From contig NZ_CP092831.1 in NCBI RefSeq assembly GCF_022531965.1, forward strand, positions 586,001 to 650,000: a stretch of DNA of 64,000 nt, given 5' to 3'. Source of the stretch: Paenibacillus peoriae. GTDB lineage: Bacteria; Bacillota; Bacilli; Paenibacillales; Paenibacillaceae. Positions 22,348 to 32,667 of this stretch are shown here, one piece after another. The notes beneath the pieces are model-generated. The model did not search any database. It worked only from the letters and a program-made list of their open reading frames with translations, and was not told the DNA's origin. Position 1 is the first letter of the stretch, and the number at the start of each line of letters is the position of its first letter. Both the position numbers and the translations under genes were made by a program.

Positions 22348-23037
22348 CTAGTCGACCTCTATCGAAAATATCTCTTTAAAACCTCTTTTACCCTCGGCTG
22401 TAATACGTATCGCTCGGGTTGTAGGCAGACGCTCGATCCAATGTAATTCGAATAATCTGTCCAGAATAGCACTTCCTAAAGCACCGGCAAGGTGATGGCG
22501 TCGTTCACTCCAATCCAGGCATTTATGTGAGAAGGAGCGGCGCTTTTGTCTTGTTTTTGTAAGGTCAATCTGAAAGTCAGTGAAGAAAGTCTCTCCTTGG
22601 TCCGTAATATGAAGCCCGTCCTGATCCTCGGAAAGAATCCCCTTTTGCATGAAAAAATTCATGAGCTGTACGCCTAATTGACCCGCAACATGATCGTAGC
22701 AAGTTCTTGCCAACCGTATGGCCTCGTTTTCGGAGGCTTGTTTGAATGACTTGATTGGAACAGGTGGAGCTATGGATAAAAATGACTCCATCACCCGGGC
22801 AACTTCGGGGTCTTGAATGCCATAGTAACGGTGACGCCCTTGTTTTTCCACAGTAACGACGTGTGCCTCGGTCATTTTAGCCAGATGGAAGCTGGCCGTT
22901 TGCGGTTTGATGCCTGCCATATGGGCCAATTCACTTGCCGTGTGGAACCTGCCGTCTAATAAAGCGGTGAGTATAGCTGCACGAGAAGGCTCGCTAACAA
23001 GAGAAGCAATCATAGCTACATTTGACTTGGTGCTCAT
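22348..23037 (-). CDS. ArsR-type transcriptional regulator
   Basis: The 229-residue product has an N-terminal winged helix (residues ~5-85: VSEPSRAAILTALLDG, ASELAHMAGIKPQTASFHLA, EKQGRHRYYGI) and a longer C-terminal domain (~100-229). That domain repeats a winged-helix-like pattern (HHLAGALGSAILDRLFELHW, AIRITAEGKRGF). This size and layout match ArsR regulators that sit beside flavin reductase or oxidoreductase genes. It diverges from the flavin-reductase-like gene 98 bp away, probably its target. The ligand is unknown and no arsenic-type Cys cluster is seen. Confidence 0.85.
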   Translation of the reverse strand: MSTKSNVAMIASLVSEPSRAAILTALLDGRFHTASELAHMAGIKPQTASFHLAKMTEAHVVTVEKQGRHRYYGIQDPEVARVMESFLSIAPPVPIKSFKQASENEAIRLARTCYDHVAGQLGVQLMNFFMQKGILSEDQDGLHITDQGETFFTDFQIDLTKTRQKRRSFSHKCLDWSERRHHLAGALGSAILDRLFELHWIERLPTTRAIRITAEGKRGFKEIFSIEVD

Positions 23038-23135
23038 GGCACGGTTATCCCCCTTTGTAATCCATACTTCGATGAAGGTTGAAATATTTATATTTTACAA
23101 TAGGGAGGTAGATCTGAATAGAAGGAGAAGAGATA

Positions 23136-23774
23136 ATGAACCCAATAAATCAGATGAATGGAATGAATCATAGCCCAGACGTTAAAACGATTAACCCTAG
23201 CATTTTATATTACGGAACCCCTGTGATTTTACTCAATACGGTGAATGAGGATGGAACGACCAATATTAGCCCGATTTCCTCCTCGTGGGCATTAGGAGAT
23301 TGTGTGGTACTAGGCATTGGAACAGGTGGCAAAGCATTAGAAAATATGGAGCGGCATCCCGAATGTGTAATCAATGTTCCGGGACCTTCCATGTGGGAAA
23401 ATGTAGAACGTTTGGCTCCTTATACAGGTAAGAATCCTGTTCCAGCGGAAAAAAAGGGACATGGATTTATGTACCATAAAGATAAGTATGAGATCAGCGG
23501 ACTCACTTCGATTGAGTCGAATAGGGTCAAGCCTGCCCGAATTAGGGAGTGCCCTATTCAAATTGAAGCCAAGGTGAGGGATGTAAGAATTCCTGACCAT
23601 TCTCCTTATTTTGCTATCGTCGAAACTCAAGCCATACAGGTGCATGTTCATCAGGATATCATCCTCGGCGAGAACCATATTGATCCGACAAAGTGGAGTC
23701 CGCTCATCTATAATTTCCGCCATTATTTTGGTCTGGGTGAGCATTTGGGCAAAACCTTTCGATCCGAAACCTGA
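23136..23774 (+). CDS. Flavin reductase-like (FMN-binding split barrel) protein
   Basis: The ATG follows AGAAGGAGAAGAGATA. The 212-residue protein shows the flavin reductase-like domain: ILYYGTPVILLNTVNEDGT, NISPISSSWALGD (FMN-binding strand-loop), CVVLGIGTGGKALENM and ECVINVP. Relatives use FMN as cofactor and reduce it or small aromatics. A divergent ArsR gene suggests repression until a substrate appears. No monooxygenase partner is adjacent, so it may act on its own. Confidence 0.82.
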   Translation: MNPINQMNGMNHSPDVKTINPSILYYGTPVILLNTVNEDGTTNISPISSSWALGDCVVLGIGTGGKALENMERHPECVINVPGPSMWENVERLAPYTGKNPVPAEKKGHGFMYHKDKYEISGLTSIESNRVKPARIRECPIQIEAKVRDVRIPDHSPYFAIVETQAIQVHVHQDIILGENHIDPTKWSPLIYNFRHYFGLGEHLGKTFRSET

Positions 23775-23870
23775 TGCTTTAAATAAAATGATAATATCCT
23801 ACCTGAATAATGAGAATTTTCTTCCCAAATCGTTCTTTTTGTGCGAGAATAATTGAAAAATCATCCATGA

Positions 23871-25220
<1,350 letters not shown>

Positions 25221-25349
25221 TAGCAGTAGACTCTTCTTAGACTAAGTGTGACAGAGCATTCGTGTAGCATCGCAAGTGATTTTTCGACCCAGATCGGTAT
25301 TCGTTCAGGGTTGATCAGGCGGGGGGCAACCTCCGTCTTTTTTTGCGTG

Positions 25350-25396
25350 TTGACAACATACCCCCATAGGTATATATTATACCCCATAGGGTATAT
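25350..25396 (+). promoter_or_regulatory. Promoter with CsoR/CstR-like operators
   Basis: TTGACA (25350) and TATATT (25373) with a 17-bp spacer make a good sigma-A promoter. ATACCCCCATAGGTAT between them and ATACCCCATAGGGTAT (25379-25394) just after are imperfect and near-perfect palindromes. The C-tract/G-tract form is typical of CsoR-family repressors; CstR would fit the persulfide-related gene downstream. Confidence 0.75.
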
Positions 25397-25410
25397 AAGG
25401 AGGGGAAGAA

Positions 25411-27075
25411 GTGGGTAGAAAAATAGTTATTATTGGCGGGGTAGCAGGTGGAGCTTCTGCTGCTGCGAGATTGCGTAGATGGAATGAGGAAGACGAGATT
25501 ACTCTGTTTGAACGCGGAGAGCATGTTTCTTTTGCGAACTGTGGCCTTCCCTACTATATTGGCGGGGTAATCCCTGCGCGAGAGAAGCTGTTTCTCCAAA
25601 CACCTCAAGGGATAAGAGACCGTTTTAATATAGATGTGCGGGTACTGAAAGAAGTGATACAAATAGACCGGGAGCAGAAGCTCGTCCATTTCCGCGATAT
25701 GGTTACAGGGGAAACAGATGAGCAGCCATATGATATTGTGGTATTGTCGCCGGGAGCCAAACCGATGATACCGGACATTCCCGGATTACATGAAGCTATG
25801 AATCTATTTACATTAAGAAATATTCATGATACGGACGTTATTAAGGCATATGTAGATGAAAGACATCCAAAGCATGTCACGGTGATCGGGGCCGGATTTA
25901 TTGGGCTGGAGATGGCCGAGAATTTGCGAGAGCGTGGACTTGCAGTAACTATTATTGATATGGGACAACAATTATTGAATCCGCTGGACCCTGAAATGGC
26001 TAAATTGGTAGAACAGCATATGAGACTGAACGGGGTGGAGGTGCGTTTAGAGGAAGGAGTCACGGCTTTTGAAGAGCAGGGTGCACAACTTCGTTTGACC
26101 TCCGGGGGTGTGCTTCAGACGGACATGGTTATTCTGGCGATCGGTGTTGTTCCTGAAAATGAGTTGGCCAAGCAAAGCGGATTGGAACTTGGTTTTCGCG
26201 GCGCCATCCAGGTTAACGCCCAACTGCAAACCAGCGATCCGGCCATTTATGCGGTGGGGGATGCCATCCAGGTCAAGGACCGCAATCATGGGTTTGCAAC
26301 GATGGTATCGCTAGCTTGGGGAGCCAATCGTCAGGGGCGCTTGGCAGCAGATCATATTAACGGTCAGACAATTTCTTATGATGGGGCGCTCGGAACATCC
26401 GTCATTAAGACCTTTGCATTGACTTCAGCATCTACAGGTAATAATGAAAAAACATTACAGCGGCTGGGTGTTCCTTATCAGGCTGTTCATATTCATCCCG
26501 GTTCGCATGCTGGTTATTATCCTGGCGCATCACCCATCGCTATGAAGCTGCTCTTTAATCCCGAGAATGGGATGATCTATGGGGCGCAGGCTGTTGGAGC
26601 TGATGGAGCAGACAAAAGAATTGATGTCATTGCGACGGCTATTCGTGGTCATTTGAACGTCCGAGAACTGGCTGATATTGAACTTGCTTACGCACCTCCC
26701 TATTCTTCAGCAAAAGACCCTGTGAATATGGCTGGCTACGTGGCTTCGAATATCATGGATGGGCTGGTCCAAACGATACAGTGGCATGAAGTTGATGATT
26801 TTCACCGAAAGGGTGGTCTTATTATTGATGTTAGGGATGCAGTGGAGCTACAGGCAGGAGCCATTCCAGGTTCGATTCATATTCCTCTGGCCGAGATTAG
26901 AGAGCGGATGGCGGAAATCCCTAGTGATCTGGAGATCGCGGTATCCTGCCAAGTTGGTCTGCGAGGCTATATTGCGGCCCGAATTTTGATCCAATACGGT
27001 TATCGGGTGAGGAACGTTGATGGTGGCTATAAGACGTATTCGGTTATGGCTGAACGTGATCATCTCTTAAAATAG
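25411..27075 (+). CDS. cdr: CoA-disulfide reductase with rhodanese domain
   Basis: A GTG start follows AAGGAGGGGAAGAA. The 554-residue protein has an FAD/NAD(P) reductase body: GGVAGGASAAARLRR (FAD), SFANCGLPYYIGG with the redox Cys at residue 44, VTVIGAGFIGLEMAENL (NAD) and YAVGDAIQV. A C-terminal rhodanese domain (~460-554) carries the active Cys in VSCQVGLRG (residue ~513). Such fusions reduce CoA disulfide or CoA persulfide and take part in sulfane-sulfur detoxification. The CsoR/CstR-like operator supports this. The gene's last 16 bases overlap the convergent VOC gene. Confidence 0.9.
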   Translation: MGRKIVIIGGVAGGASAAARLRRWNEEDEITLFERGEHVSFANCGLPYYIGGVIPAREKLFLQTPQGIRDRFNIDVRVLKEVIQIDREQKLVHFRDMVTGETDEQPYDIVVLSPGAKPMIPDIPGLHEAMNLFTLRNIHDTDVIKAYVDERHPKHVTVIGAGFIGLEMAENLRERGLAVTIIDMGQQLLNPLDPEMAKLVEQHMRLNGVEVRLEEGVTAFEEQGAQLRLTSGGVLQTDMVILAIGVVPENELAKQSGLELGFRGAIQVNAQLQTSDPAIYAVGDAIQVKDRNHGFATMVSLAWGANRQGRLAADHINGQTISYDGALGTSVIKTFALTSASTGNNEKTLQRLGVPYQAVHIHPGSHAGYYPGASPIAMKLLFNPENGMIYGAQAVGADGADKRIDVIATAIRGHLNVRELADIELAYAPPYSSAKDPVNMAGYVASNIMDGLVQTIQWHEVDDFHRKGGLIIDVRDAVELQAGAIPGSIHIPLAEIRERMAEIPSDLEIAVSCQVGLRGYIAARILIQYGYRVRNVDGGYKTYSVMAERDHLLK

Positions 27076-27428
27076 TTCATCACCCATCCAATCTGGTTGA
27101 GGTGATCTGTTACTTCGCCGTGCAGCGCACCAAAGAAAGTATCTTGTAGCTCCACGGTAACGGTACCTTTTTCTGCTAGTGCGTGGTAAGCCTGCTTAAG
27201 CTCGTCCTCACTTTCACAGTCGAGAATGATTTGTACATGCTGTGCTTTCAGCGGCTTACCGTAGGAATCCGAAAAATGGATATGACTGCTACCCAGGTGA
27301 AGTTCAGCGTGCAAGAGTCTGCCTTCCTGCTTGTTTAGCACTTTGATTTTTCCGCCTAAAACCGATTGGTAATAGTCAATTGACTGCTGCACGTCGTTTA
27401 CAATGACAAAAGGGCTTGCACTTCTCAT
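27060..27428 (-). CDS. VOC-family (glyoxalase/PhnB-like) protein
   Basis: The 122-residue single-module VOC protein begins PFVIVNDVQQSIDYYQSVLG and has LHAELHLGSSHIHFSD, VQIILDCESEDELKQAYHAL, FFGALHGEVTDHLNQIGWVM. This resembles the PhnB-type subgroup, where metal ligands are partly replaced. Such proteins may be isomerases, dioxygenases or binding proteins; none can be chosen here. GGAAATGATTCC precedes the ATG. The 3' end overlaps cdr on the other strand. Confidence 0.82.
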   Translation of the reverse strand: MRSASPFVIVNDVQQSIDYYQSVLGGKIKVLNKQEGRLLHAELHLGSSHIHFSDSYGKPLKAQHVQIILDCESEDELKQAYHALAEKGTVTVELQDTFFGALHGEVTDHLNQIGWVMNYFKR

Positions 27429-27592
27429 GGAATCATTTCCTTTCCTGTCTTTAATGTAGGATTGCTACTGTACATTATTTACGTTATTCGCAGAGTTTAC
27501 CCCTTTTCTGATCAAATTATGGCTTGGTTCACTGTGTGACGTCTGTTACAATAGAAGAGGCATATACGAATGGATAGAAAAGAGGTTGAACA

Positions 27593-27898
27593 GTGGGCAC
27601 TTCAGTGATTTGGGAAGCAGTTATATATTGGGTAATCTTGGTGATTTCCGCTCTGTGCGTGATCGCAGTATCTGGTAGTCGGAAGACGGCAAGCACGATT
27701 ATTTTGGCGCCCGTTGTTTTATTCTGTACCATATTTATGATGCAGGGCTCGGTGTTTACTGCCATGCAGCACCCGACGATGGGGTCTAATGTGGGTTTGG
27801 GTATGGCATTTCTGACAACATGGGTAGTCAGCGGAATATTGTTTGCTGTAGCGCTTGTAATTGCTTTTATTAAATATAGCAAGAAGAACAAGGCGTAA
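27593..27898 (+). CDS. Small membrane protein, three helices
   Basis: A GTG start follows AAAAGAGGTTGAACA. The 101-residue product has three hydrophobic segments: IYWVILVISALCVIAVSG, TIILAPVVLFCTIFMMQG and MAFLTTWVVSGILFAVALVI. The C-terminus is basic (KYSKKNKA). It has no recognised motif and no operon partner. A clean terminator follows. Confidence 0.6.
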   Translation: MGTSVIWEAVIYWVILVISALCVIAVSGSRKTASTIILAPVVLFCTIFMMQGSVFTAMQHPTMGSNVGLGMAFLTTWVVSGILFAVALVIAFIKYSKKNKA

Positions 27899-27921
27899 TT
27901 TAGCCCTAACCTCATATGAAT

Positions 27922-27956
27922 AAAGGCTTTCGGTGATGTGCCGAAAGCCCTTTTTG
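27922..27956 (+). terminator. Terminator after the membrane protein
   Basis: AAAGGCTTTCGG pairs with CCGAAAGCC around TGATGTG, followed by CTTTTT. Confidence 0.85.
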
Positions 27957-27988
27957 TATTCCTTCTTAACCATGCAGGATGTCTCCGC

Positions 27989-28057
27989 TTATCTGCGTCT
28001 TCTCATAAGCAACACAACGATCAGCACGACGATGATCACGATCAATAGGAATTTCAT
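27989..28057 (-). CDS. 22-residue hydrophobic peptide
   Basis: On the minus strand an excellent site (CCAAGGAGGTTATCGAAT) precedes ATG for MKFLLIVIIVVLIVVLLMRR plus RR. A single membrane helix with a four-Arg C-terminal anchor and nothing else suggests a membrane micropeptide. Similar short genes occur as regulators of membrane proteins or as type I toxin-like peptides; no antisense RNA was identified. The strong ribosome site is the main support. Confidence 0.5.
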   Translation of the reverse strand: MKFLLIVIIVVLIVVLLMRRRR

Positions 28058-28238
28058 ATTCGATAACCTCCTTGGTCTGTCTCATATTTGGTATTAACCA
28101 TTTTTAGTTAGTATGCACCGATGGATCTCAAGCAAGTATCTATTGTCGAGTTCTTGGGGAAATTTAGAATGTGGGATCAAAAAGAGGTTTACAGGCTTAG
28201 CTGGAAAGTGTATACATAAAGTAAGGGAGGCGATTGCC

Positions 28239-28361
28239 ATGAGTGATCGTGCATTTCATTTGTTCTATATTATTTTCTTAACGGTTCTGGCACTTGGAAG
28301 TGTTGGTGGAGTCGCTTGGTGGCTGCGCTCTGTCGGTCGTCAAGAGAAGGAAAAAAACTGA
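28239..28361 (+). CDS. 40-residue single-helix membrane peptide
   Basis: GGGAGGCGATTGCC precedes the ATG at 28239. The product is MSDRAFHLFYIIFLTVLALG followed by a short Gly-rich turn, WWLRS and a charged tail. It has one membrane segment (about residues 7-29). Function unknown; the ribosome site and codon pattern support expression. Confidence 0.5.
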   Translation: MSDRAFHLFYIIFLTVLALGSVGGVAWWLRSVGRQEKEKN

Positions 28362-28459
28362 ATTCAACATGGGAATACAAGCCCAGTGCATCTTCCAGTA
28401 GGAGGGTGCATTTTTATGTGTTATAATGGGAACATATGTTCTTTGTAGGAGGGAAGACG

Positions 28460-28768
28460 ATGTTGCCAGATTTGGAACGAAAGCTGCTACGTATTTTGTA
28501 TAATTATTTCGCCCAGCATCGCCACATGCCCACAATGGCGGAATTGACCGTAAAAACGGGCAAGCGAGACGCTGAAATTACAGTCGCCTTGCGACATATG
28601 GAACAGGAGCGCTACATCACTTGGGAAAACAATTCGGGTACCCAACATGTTGTTTTACTGGAAGGATGGGAGCGTCCCTCGACCCAAAGGCGCACTCAAG
28701 CCGAAACAAGACGTTCCACTACGCAAACGATGCCGACCGATGGTACAGAATATTGGACGAATTATTAA
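28460..28768 (+). CDS. Small winged-helix-like protein
   Basis: The ATG at 28460 follows GGAGGGAAGACG; an in-frame ATG at 28436 has no such site. The 102 residues contain LERKLLRILYNYFAQHRHMP, MAELTVKTGKRDAEITVALRHM and EQERYITWEN, i.e. helix-turn-helix then wing, as in LexA-type or GntR-type DNA-binding heads. A basic, disordered tail ends EYWTNY. It may be a small transcription regulator; targets unknown. Confidence 0.55.
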   Translation: MLPDLERKLLRILYNYFAQHRHMPTMAELTVKTGKRDAEITVALRHMEQERYITWENNSGTQHVVLLEGWERPSTQRRTQAETRRSTTQTMPTDGTEYWTNY

Positions 28769-28874
28769 AAGGTATATAAAACTGGAGAATTAATGAGTTT
28801 TTAAGGTGCATATCATTTAGTTTTAAGAAAGCGAGACTATAATGACCCTATTAACCCCTTTTTGATCAAGCTAT

Positions 28875-28910
28875 AGGCCCTGTCGATGTATCGACGGGGT
28901 CATTTTTTTG
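28875..28910 (+). terminator. Terminator after the winged-helix gene
   Basis: GGCCCTGTCGAT pairs with ATCGACGGGGTC around GT, followed by a run of T. Confidence 0.8.
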
Positions 28911-29497
28911 TTCATGATACGGTTTCCGTAAAATGAAAAATCCCCCGGGGATCATCCGGAGGATGGGTGCAGTTTGCATGTACTGCACAGCTTGCCCAAA
29001 CTTCATCGTTTGATGGCATAATATATATTCAACCCCTGCTACCTTGCAATATATGGTCAGCATGTTCATAAGGGGCAGTGTGATTCCACTGTTCATTTTC
29101 CAAACGACAAAAGCCCTACCTCTCTTTCGTCCTTGCGGCTCCGATGACCGCGCCAGTGTGAATGTGAAAATCTTCGGCAAAAGCTCAAAATTCTACATTA
29201 GGGTTATACATAAAATTTGGAGAAGCTCCATACGGTGATTAGGAGTAATAGCTTGTTGCGTGGAATCTTATGGGGTTAATACATACTTTAATAGTATAGC
29301 AGGAATATATCTAAAACACAAGGTGTGTTTGGTTTCTTAATTAAGAATAGCACGATTTCCCATCTATAAATTGCAGACTAAAAGCCGTCTTCGTATTGTA
29401 AAATGCTCAAGCAAGAAGGTAAACTTTTGATGGTTGGACTCCGATATTGAATACACAAGATATTTTAGAGTGTACGGATGAAAAGAGGGGTAGCAAT
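28911..29497. other. Long non-coding stretch before the HD-GYP gene
   Basis: About 590 bp without a convincing gene. Reading frames here lack ribosome sites. AATTAAGAATAG and other AT-rich stretches near 29280-29400 may hold the promoter. No known riboswitch class could be recognised. Confidence 0.4.
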
Positions 29498-31000
29498 TTG
29501 CCGACCTATAAGCGCTTTATTCAGCATGTTATCCTGAACTATATTATAGGTTCGTTTATCGCTGTATTGTTGGTAGGTATGATTTTTGTATTTTCCACCT
29601 TAAATGTAGCCCACCATGAAATTTGGGGTCTTGTTAAAATTATTGTATTTTCCAGTGTTATTATGATTGCTTGTGAAACCATAGTGTTTCGAATCCATTT
29701 GAGACCGGTTCATCGTTTTTTTCTAGGTAACCAGGAAACACTCAAGGATGTAGAAGCGGTGTATATCCGGGTTCATCATCTGCCTAATTTGTCAGTTTTA
29801 CGTATTGTAGGACCGCATTTGTTAGGCTTCTCTATCCCGGCAACCGTCATTGCGTTATGGATGATACATACTGGACAACTTACTTTTCCCTTTTATTATG
29901 TAGGAATCGCCTGTATAGGAGCTTGTCTGGTCGCTTCCATGCACGCACTGGTTGAATTTTTCCTGACCATGAGAGCAATCAAACCACTGCTGGAGGAAAT
30001 TCGGGATCGAACCTACCAGCAATATGGATTGAGCCTGTCCCTGCGAGGACGAGTCCTGCTATCGCTTCGGCATAAATTTCAGTTAAGTGCGACGCTCATT
30101 GGTGCTTTTCCTTTATTTTTATTTTGTTTAGCTACACAGATTCGCTTGGAACGTTTGGAGGCGGCGAATTCTAGTTCCTATTGGGCATGGGCGGGTGCGA
30201 TTTTAATCTTTGGTGTAGCCTTTGCTTATCTGGGAGGCAGGTTGCTGACCCGTGAGATCGAACAGCCGATCCACCACCTGCTGGAAAAAATGAATGAAGT
30301 GAAGGAAGGCCGCCTGAACAGTAATGCCAGCGATTTGTATTCGGACGAATTTGCGGAGCTGGTCGAAGGATTTAACATGATGATTGAGGGCCTAAAGGAA
30401 CGGGAAGAAAAGAACGGTCAGCTATTGGACAGTTACTTCGCCACCTTGGCGGCAGCACTGGATGCACGAGATGCCTATACCGCAGGACATTCTTTGCGTG
30501 TAGCTGAATACTCTGTACTCATTGGGCGCAAGGGAGGTTTGAATGAGGCGGACCTCGATTTGCTGCGCAAAACAGCCTTGCTGCATGATATCGGTAAAAT
30601 CGGCGTGGCTGACGCTGTGCTACTCAAGGACGGCAAGCTGACGGACGAGGAGTTTGATCAGATTAAAATGCACCCGGTTATGGGGGAGAGCATTCTCCGG
30701 CAAGTTGAACCGGCTTATGCTATGGCCCCTTATTTGCCTGGCGTGCGCTCGCACCATGAACGTTATGATGGCAAAGGATATCCTGACCAGCTCGCTGGGG
30801 AAGATATCCCCTTATTTGGACGAATCATTGCTGTAGCGGATGCTTATGATGCAATGACGTCTAATCGCCCCTATCGGCAAGGTATGAAGGAAGAGAAGGC
30901 GGTTATGATATTGGAGGAGGGAAAGGGAACCCAATGGGACCCTTATTTTGCCGAATTATTTGTCAAGGAGTGGCGCCGGAACAAAGGCATCACAAGCTGA
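29498..31000 (+). CDS. Membrane HD-GYP domain protein (probable c-di-GMP phosphodiesterase)
   Basis: The TTG at 29498 is chosen because AGAGGGGTAGCAAT precedes it; the frame is open to a TTG at 29447 without a ribosome site. The ~500-residue product has about six membrane segments in its first 250 residues (FIAVLLVGMIFVFSTL, ATVIALWMIHTG). A HAMP linker (REIEQPIHHLLEKMNEVKEG) follows, then an HD-GYP domain with LLHDIGKIGVAD, SHHERYDGKGYP and RIIAVADAYDAMTSNRPYR. HD-GYP enzymes degrade c-di-GMP; all metal ligands and the GYP signature are present. It stands alone, and the sensed signal is unknown. Confidence 0.88.
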   Translation: MPTYKRFIQHVILNYIIGSFIAVLLVGMIFVFSTLNVAHHEIWGLVKIIVFSSVIMIACETIVFRIHLRPVHRFFLGNQETLKDVEAVYIRVHHLPNLSVLRIVGPHLLGFSIPATVIALWMIHTGQLTFPFYYVGIACIGACLVASMHALVEFFLTMRAIKPLLEEIRDRTYQQYGLSLSLRGRVLLSLRHKFQLSATLIGAFPLFLFCLATQIRLERLEAANSSSYWAWAGAILIFGVAFAYLGGRLLTREIEQPIHHLLEKMNEVKEGRLNSNASDLYSDEFAELVEGFNMMIEGLKEREEKNGQLLDSYFATLAAALDARDAYTAGHSLRVAEYSVLIGRKGGLNEADLDLLRKTALLHDIGKIGVADAVLLKDGKLTDEEFDQIKMHPVMGESILRQVEPAYAMAPYLPGVRSHHERYDGKGYPDQLAGEDIPLFGRIIAVADAYDAMTSNRPYRQGMKEEKAVMILEEGKGTQWDPYFAELFVKEWRRNKGITS

Positions 31001-31175
31001 TTCTATAGGTATCAGCACATTAGAGCGAGCCATTGAGGTTCGCTTTTTTATATAGGGAGCTAAGCATCTTTTGACATGTCGAAAGATGGGGCTTCATGTT
31101 ATGATGTACAAGAAAGGCAAACGCGGTTAACATAGGCCTGGCATCCAATTTTTTGCGCTATGGGAGTGTGAGTCC

Positions 31176-32621
31176 ATGCAATTTTCAATGATGTTTTTAA
31201 TGAATTTAGGGATGCTGATTGCCGTTGCTTATGTGGCGAACGTGATTTATAAATATGGTTTGAGTCGTACCTCTTCGCGGTTCAAATATGTCAGCTCCGT
31301 GCTGCTAGTGATATTTGGCGGATGGGTCAGCTCTTGCTTTGGTTTTAACTTTAGTGAAACGGTTATTTTTGATCTGCGTTTTGTACCGCTGATTATCGCG
31401 GCATTGGTGTATCCCCGCTCCTATACGCTTATTATTATTGGGGTCGCAATCGGACTTACGAGATTTACCTTCGGTTTGCATATGGCGGCGTGGGTCGGCT
31501 TTTTGAATATGAGCATTCTGGGCGTCCTGTGCGCCGGATTGAACTACTGGATGCGGCGTTCCACCTGGCGTCTGATTATCAAGGCATCGGTGACCATTTT
31601 AGCGGTTAATATCGTAAATACGTTAAATATAGCCTGCCTGGGCGTCATTCCCTGGCGCTATTATGTAGCGGAGGTTGTTCCTCTGACACTGCCAATCGGC
31701 ATCGTCCTCAGTTTTCTATTTGCTCTGATTTTACGGGACTTTCAGATGGAGCAACAGCGGAATCATCAGATTAAGCAGGCGAATGAGTTGTTATCAGAGC
31801 AGCGAGATGAGTTGCAGAAGACAAAGGTCATTCTAGAGGAACGTGCCAAGCAACTGATGATGGCTTCCCAATATAAATCGGATTTTATGGCAACGATGTC
31901 GCATGAGTTACGTACACCTCTTAACAGCATTATTAACCTGGCGCAGATTATCAACGAGCAGGGAAAGGAACTGGATGAGGACGAGTTATACCAGTACAGC
32001 GATCTCATCTATGCCTCGGGGCATGATTTGCTCCAACTGATCAACGACATTCTGGACTTGTCCAAGGTCGAGGCTGGACACATGGAAATCGTAAGTGAGC
32101 CGGTCAATGTGCGTGAAATTGCGCAGGTGATGATGATGCAGTTTGAAGTCACTGCGAAGGATAAAAACCTGGAATTCAGCTTAAAGGAGCATGAGCCTAT
32201 ACCGAATGAAATTCGGTCCGATTCCAAACGTGTACAGCAAATTTTGCGTAATCTGTTGTCCAATGCCTTTAAGTTCACTCATGAAGGACGTGTATTGCTG
32301 GAAATCAGTACACAACATCTGGATCGAAAGGGACAGGAGGGAGATTGGGTTGTATTTGCTGTAAAAGATACGGGCATCGGCATTTCCAAGCTTCAGCAAC
32401 ACGTTATTTTTGAGGCATTCCAGCAGGCGAACGGTTCCATTAATCGTAAATATGGAGGAACTGGGTTGGGATTGTCCATCAGCCGTGATTTTTCCCGCTT
32501 GTTGGGCGGGTTTATCCGTCTGGAGAGTGAGGAGGGCAATGGAAGTACATTTTCCCTGTACCTACCGATGTGTCCGTCCAAAAGCAAGGAGGCGGACGAA
32601 CAACCCTTTAAATTAACCTAA
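31176..32621 (+). CDS. Orphan sensor histidine kinase with 5TM-LYT-like sensor
   Basis: The ~481-residue kinase has five to six membrane segments in the first 185 residues, with NFSETVIFDLRFVPLIIAAL typical of the 5TMR-LYT sensor. A coiled coil (ELLSEQRDELQKTKVILEER) follows, then HisKA (FMATMSHELRTPLNSI, phospho-His) and the HATPase boxes LLSNAFKFT, VKDTGIGIS and YGGTGLGLSIS. There is no response regulator next to it, so its partner is elsewhere. The 5TMR-LYT domain is associated with cell-wall or murein sensing (LytS type). GGGAGTGTGAGTCC precedes the ATG. Confidence 0.88.
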   Translation: MQFSMMFLMNLGMLIAVAYVANVIYKYGLSRTSSRFKYVSSVLLVIFGGWVSSCFGFNFSETVIFDLRFVPLIIAALVYPRSYTLIIIGVAIGLTRFTFGLHMAAWVGFLNMSILGVLCAGLNYWMRRSTWRLIIKASVTILAVNIVNTLNIACLGVIPWRYYVAEVVPLTLPIGIVLSFLFALILRDFQMEQQRNHQIKQANELLSEQRDELQKTKVILEERAKQLMMASQYKSDFMATMSHELRTPLNSIINLAQIINEQGKELDEDELYQYSDLIYASGHDLLQLINDILDLSKVEAGHMEIVSEPVNVREIAQVMMMQFEVTAKDKNLEFSLKEHEPIPNEIRSDSKRVQQILRNLLSNAFKFTHEGRVLLEISTQHLDRKGQEGDWVVFAVKDTGIGISKLQQHVIFEAFQQANGSINRKYGGTGLGLSISRDFSRLLGGFIRLESEEGNGSTFSLYLPMCPSKSKEADEQPFKLT

Positions 32622-32667
32622 TCGCAATTGTAGGAGCAGGAGCGTTATGGCACAAAGGAGGTCTATC

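Noticed and set aside
28866..29180. Minus-strand ORF of 104 codons
   Set aside because: No ribosome site, composition unlike the neighbours, overlaps a terminator; treated as chance.
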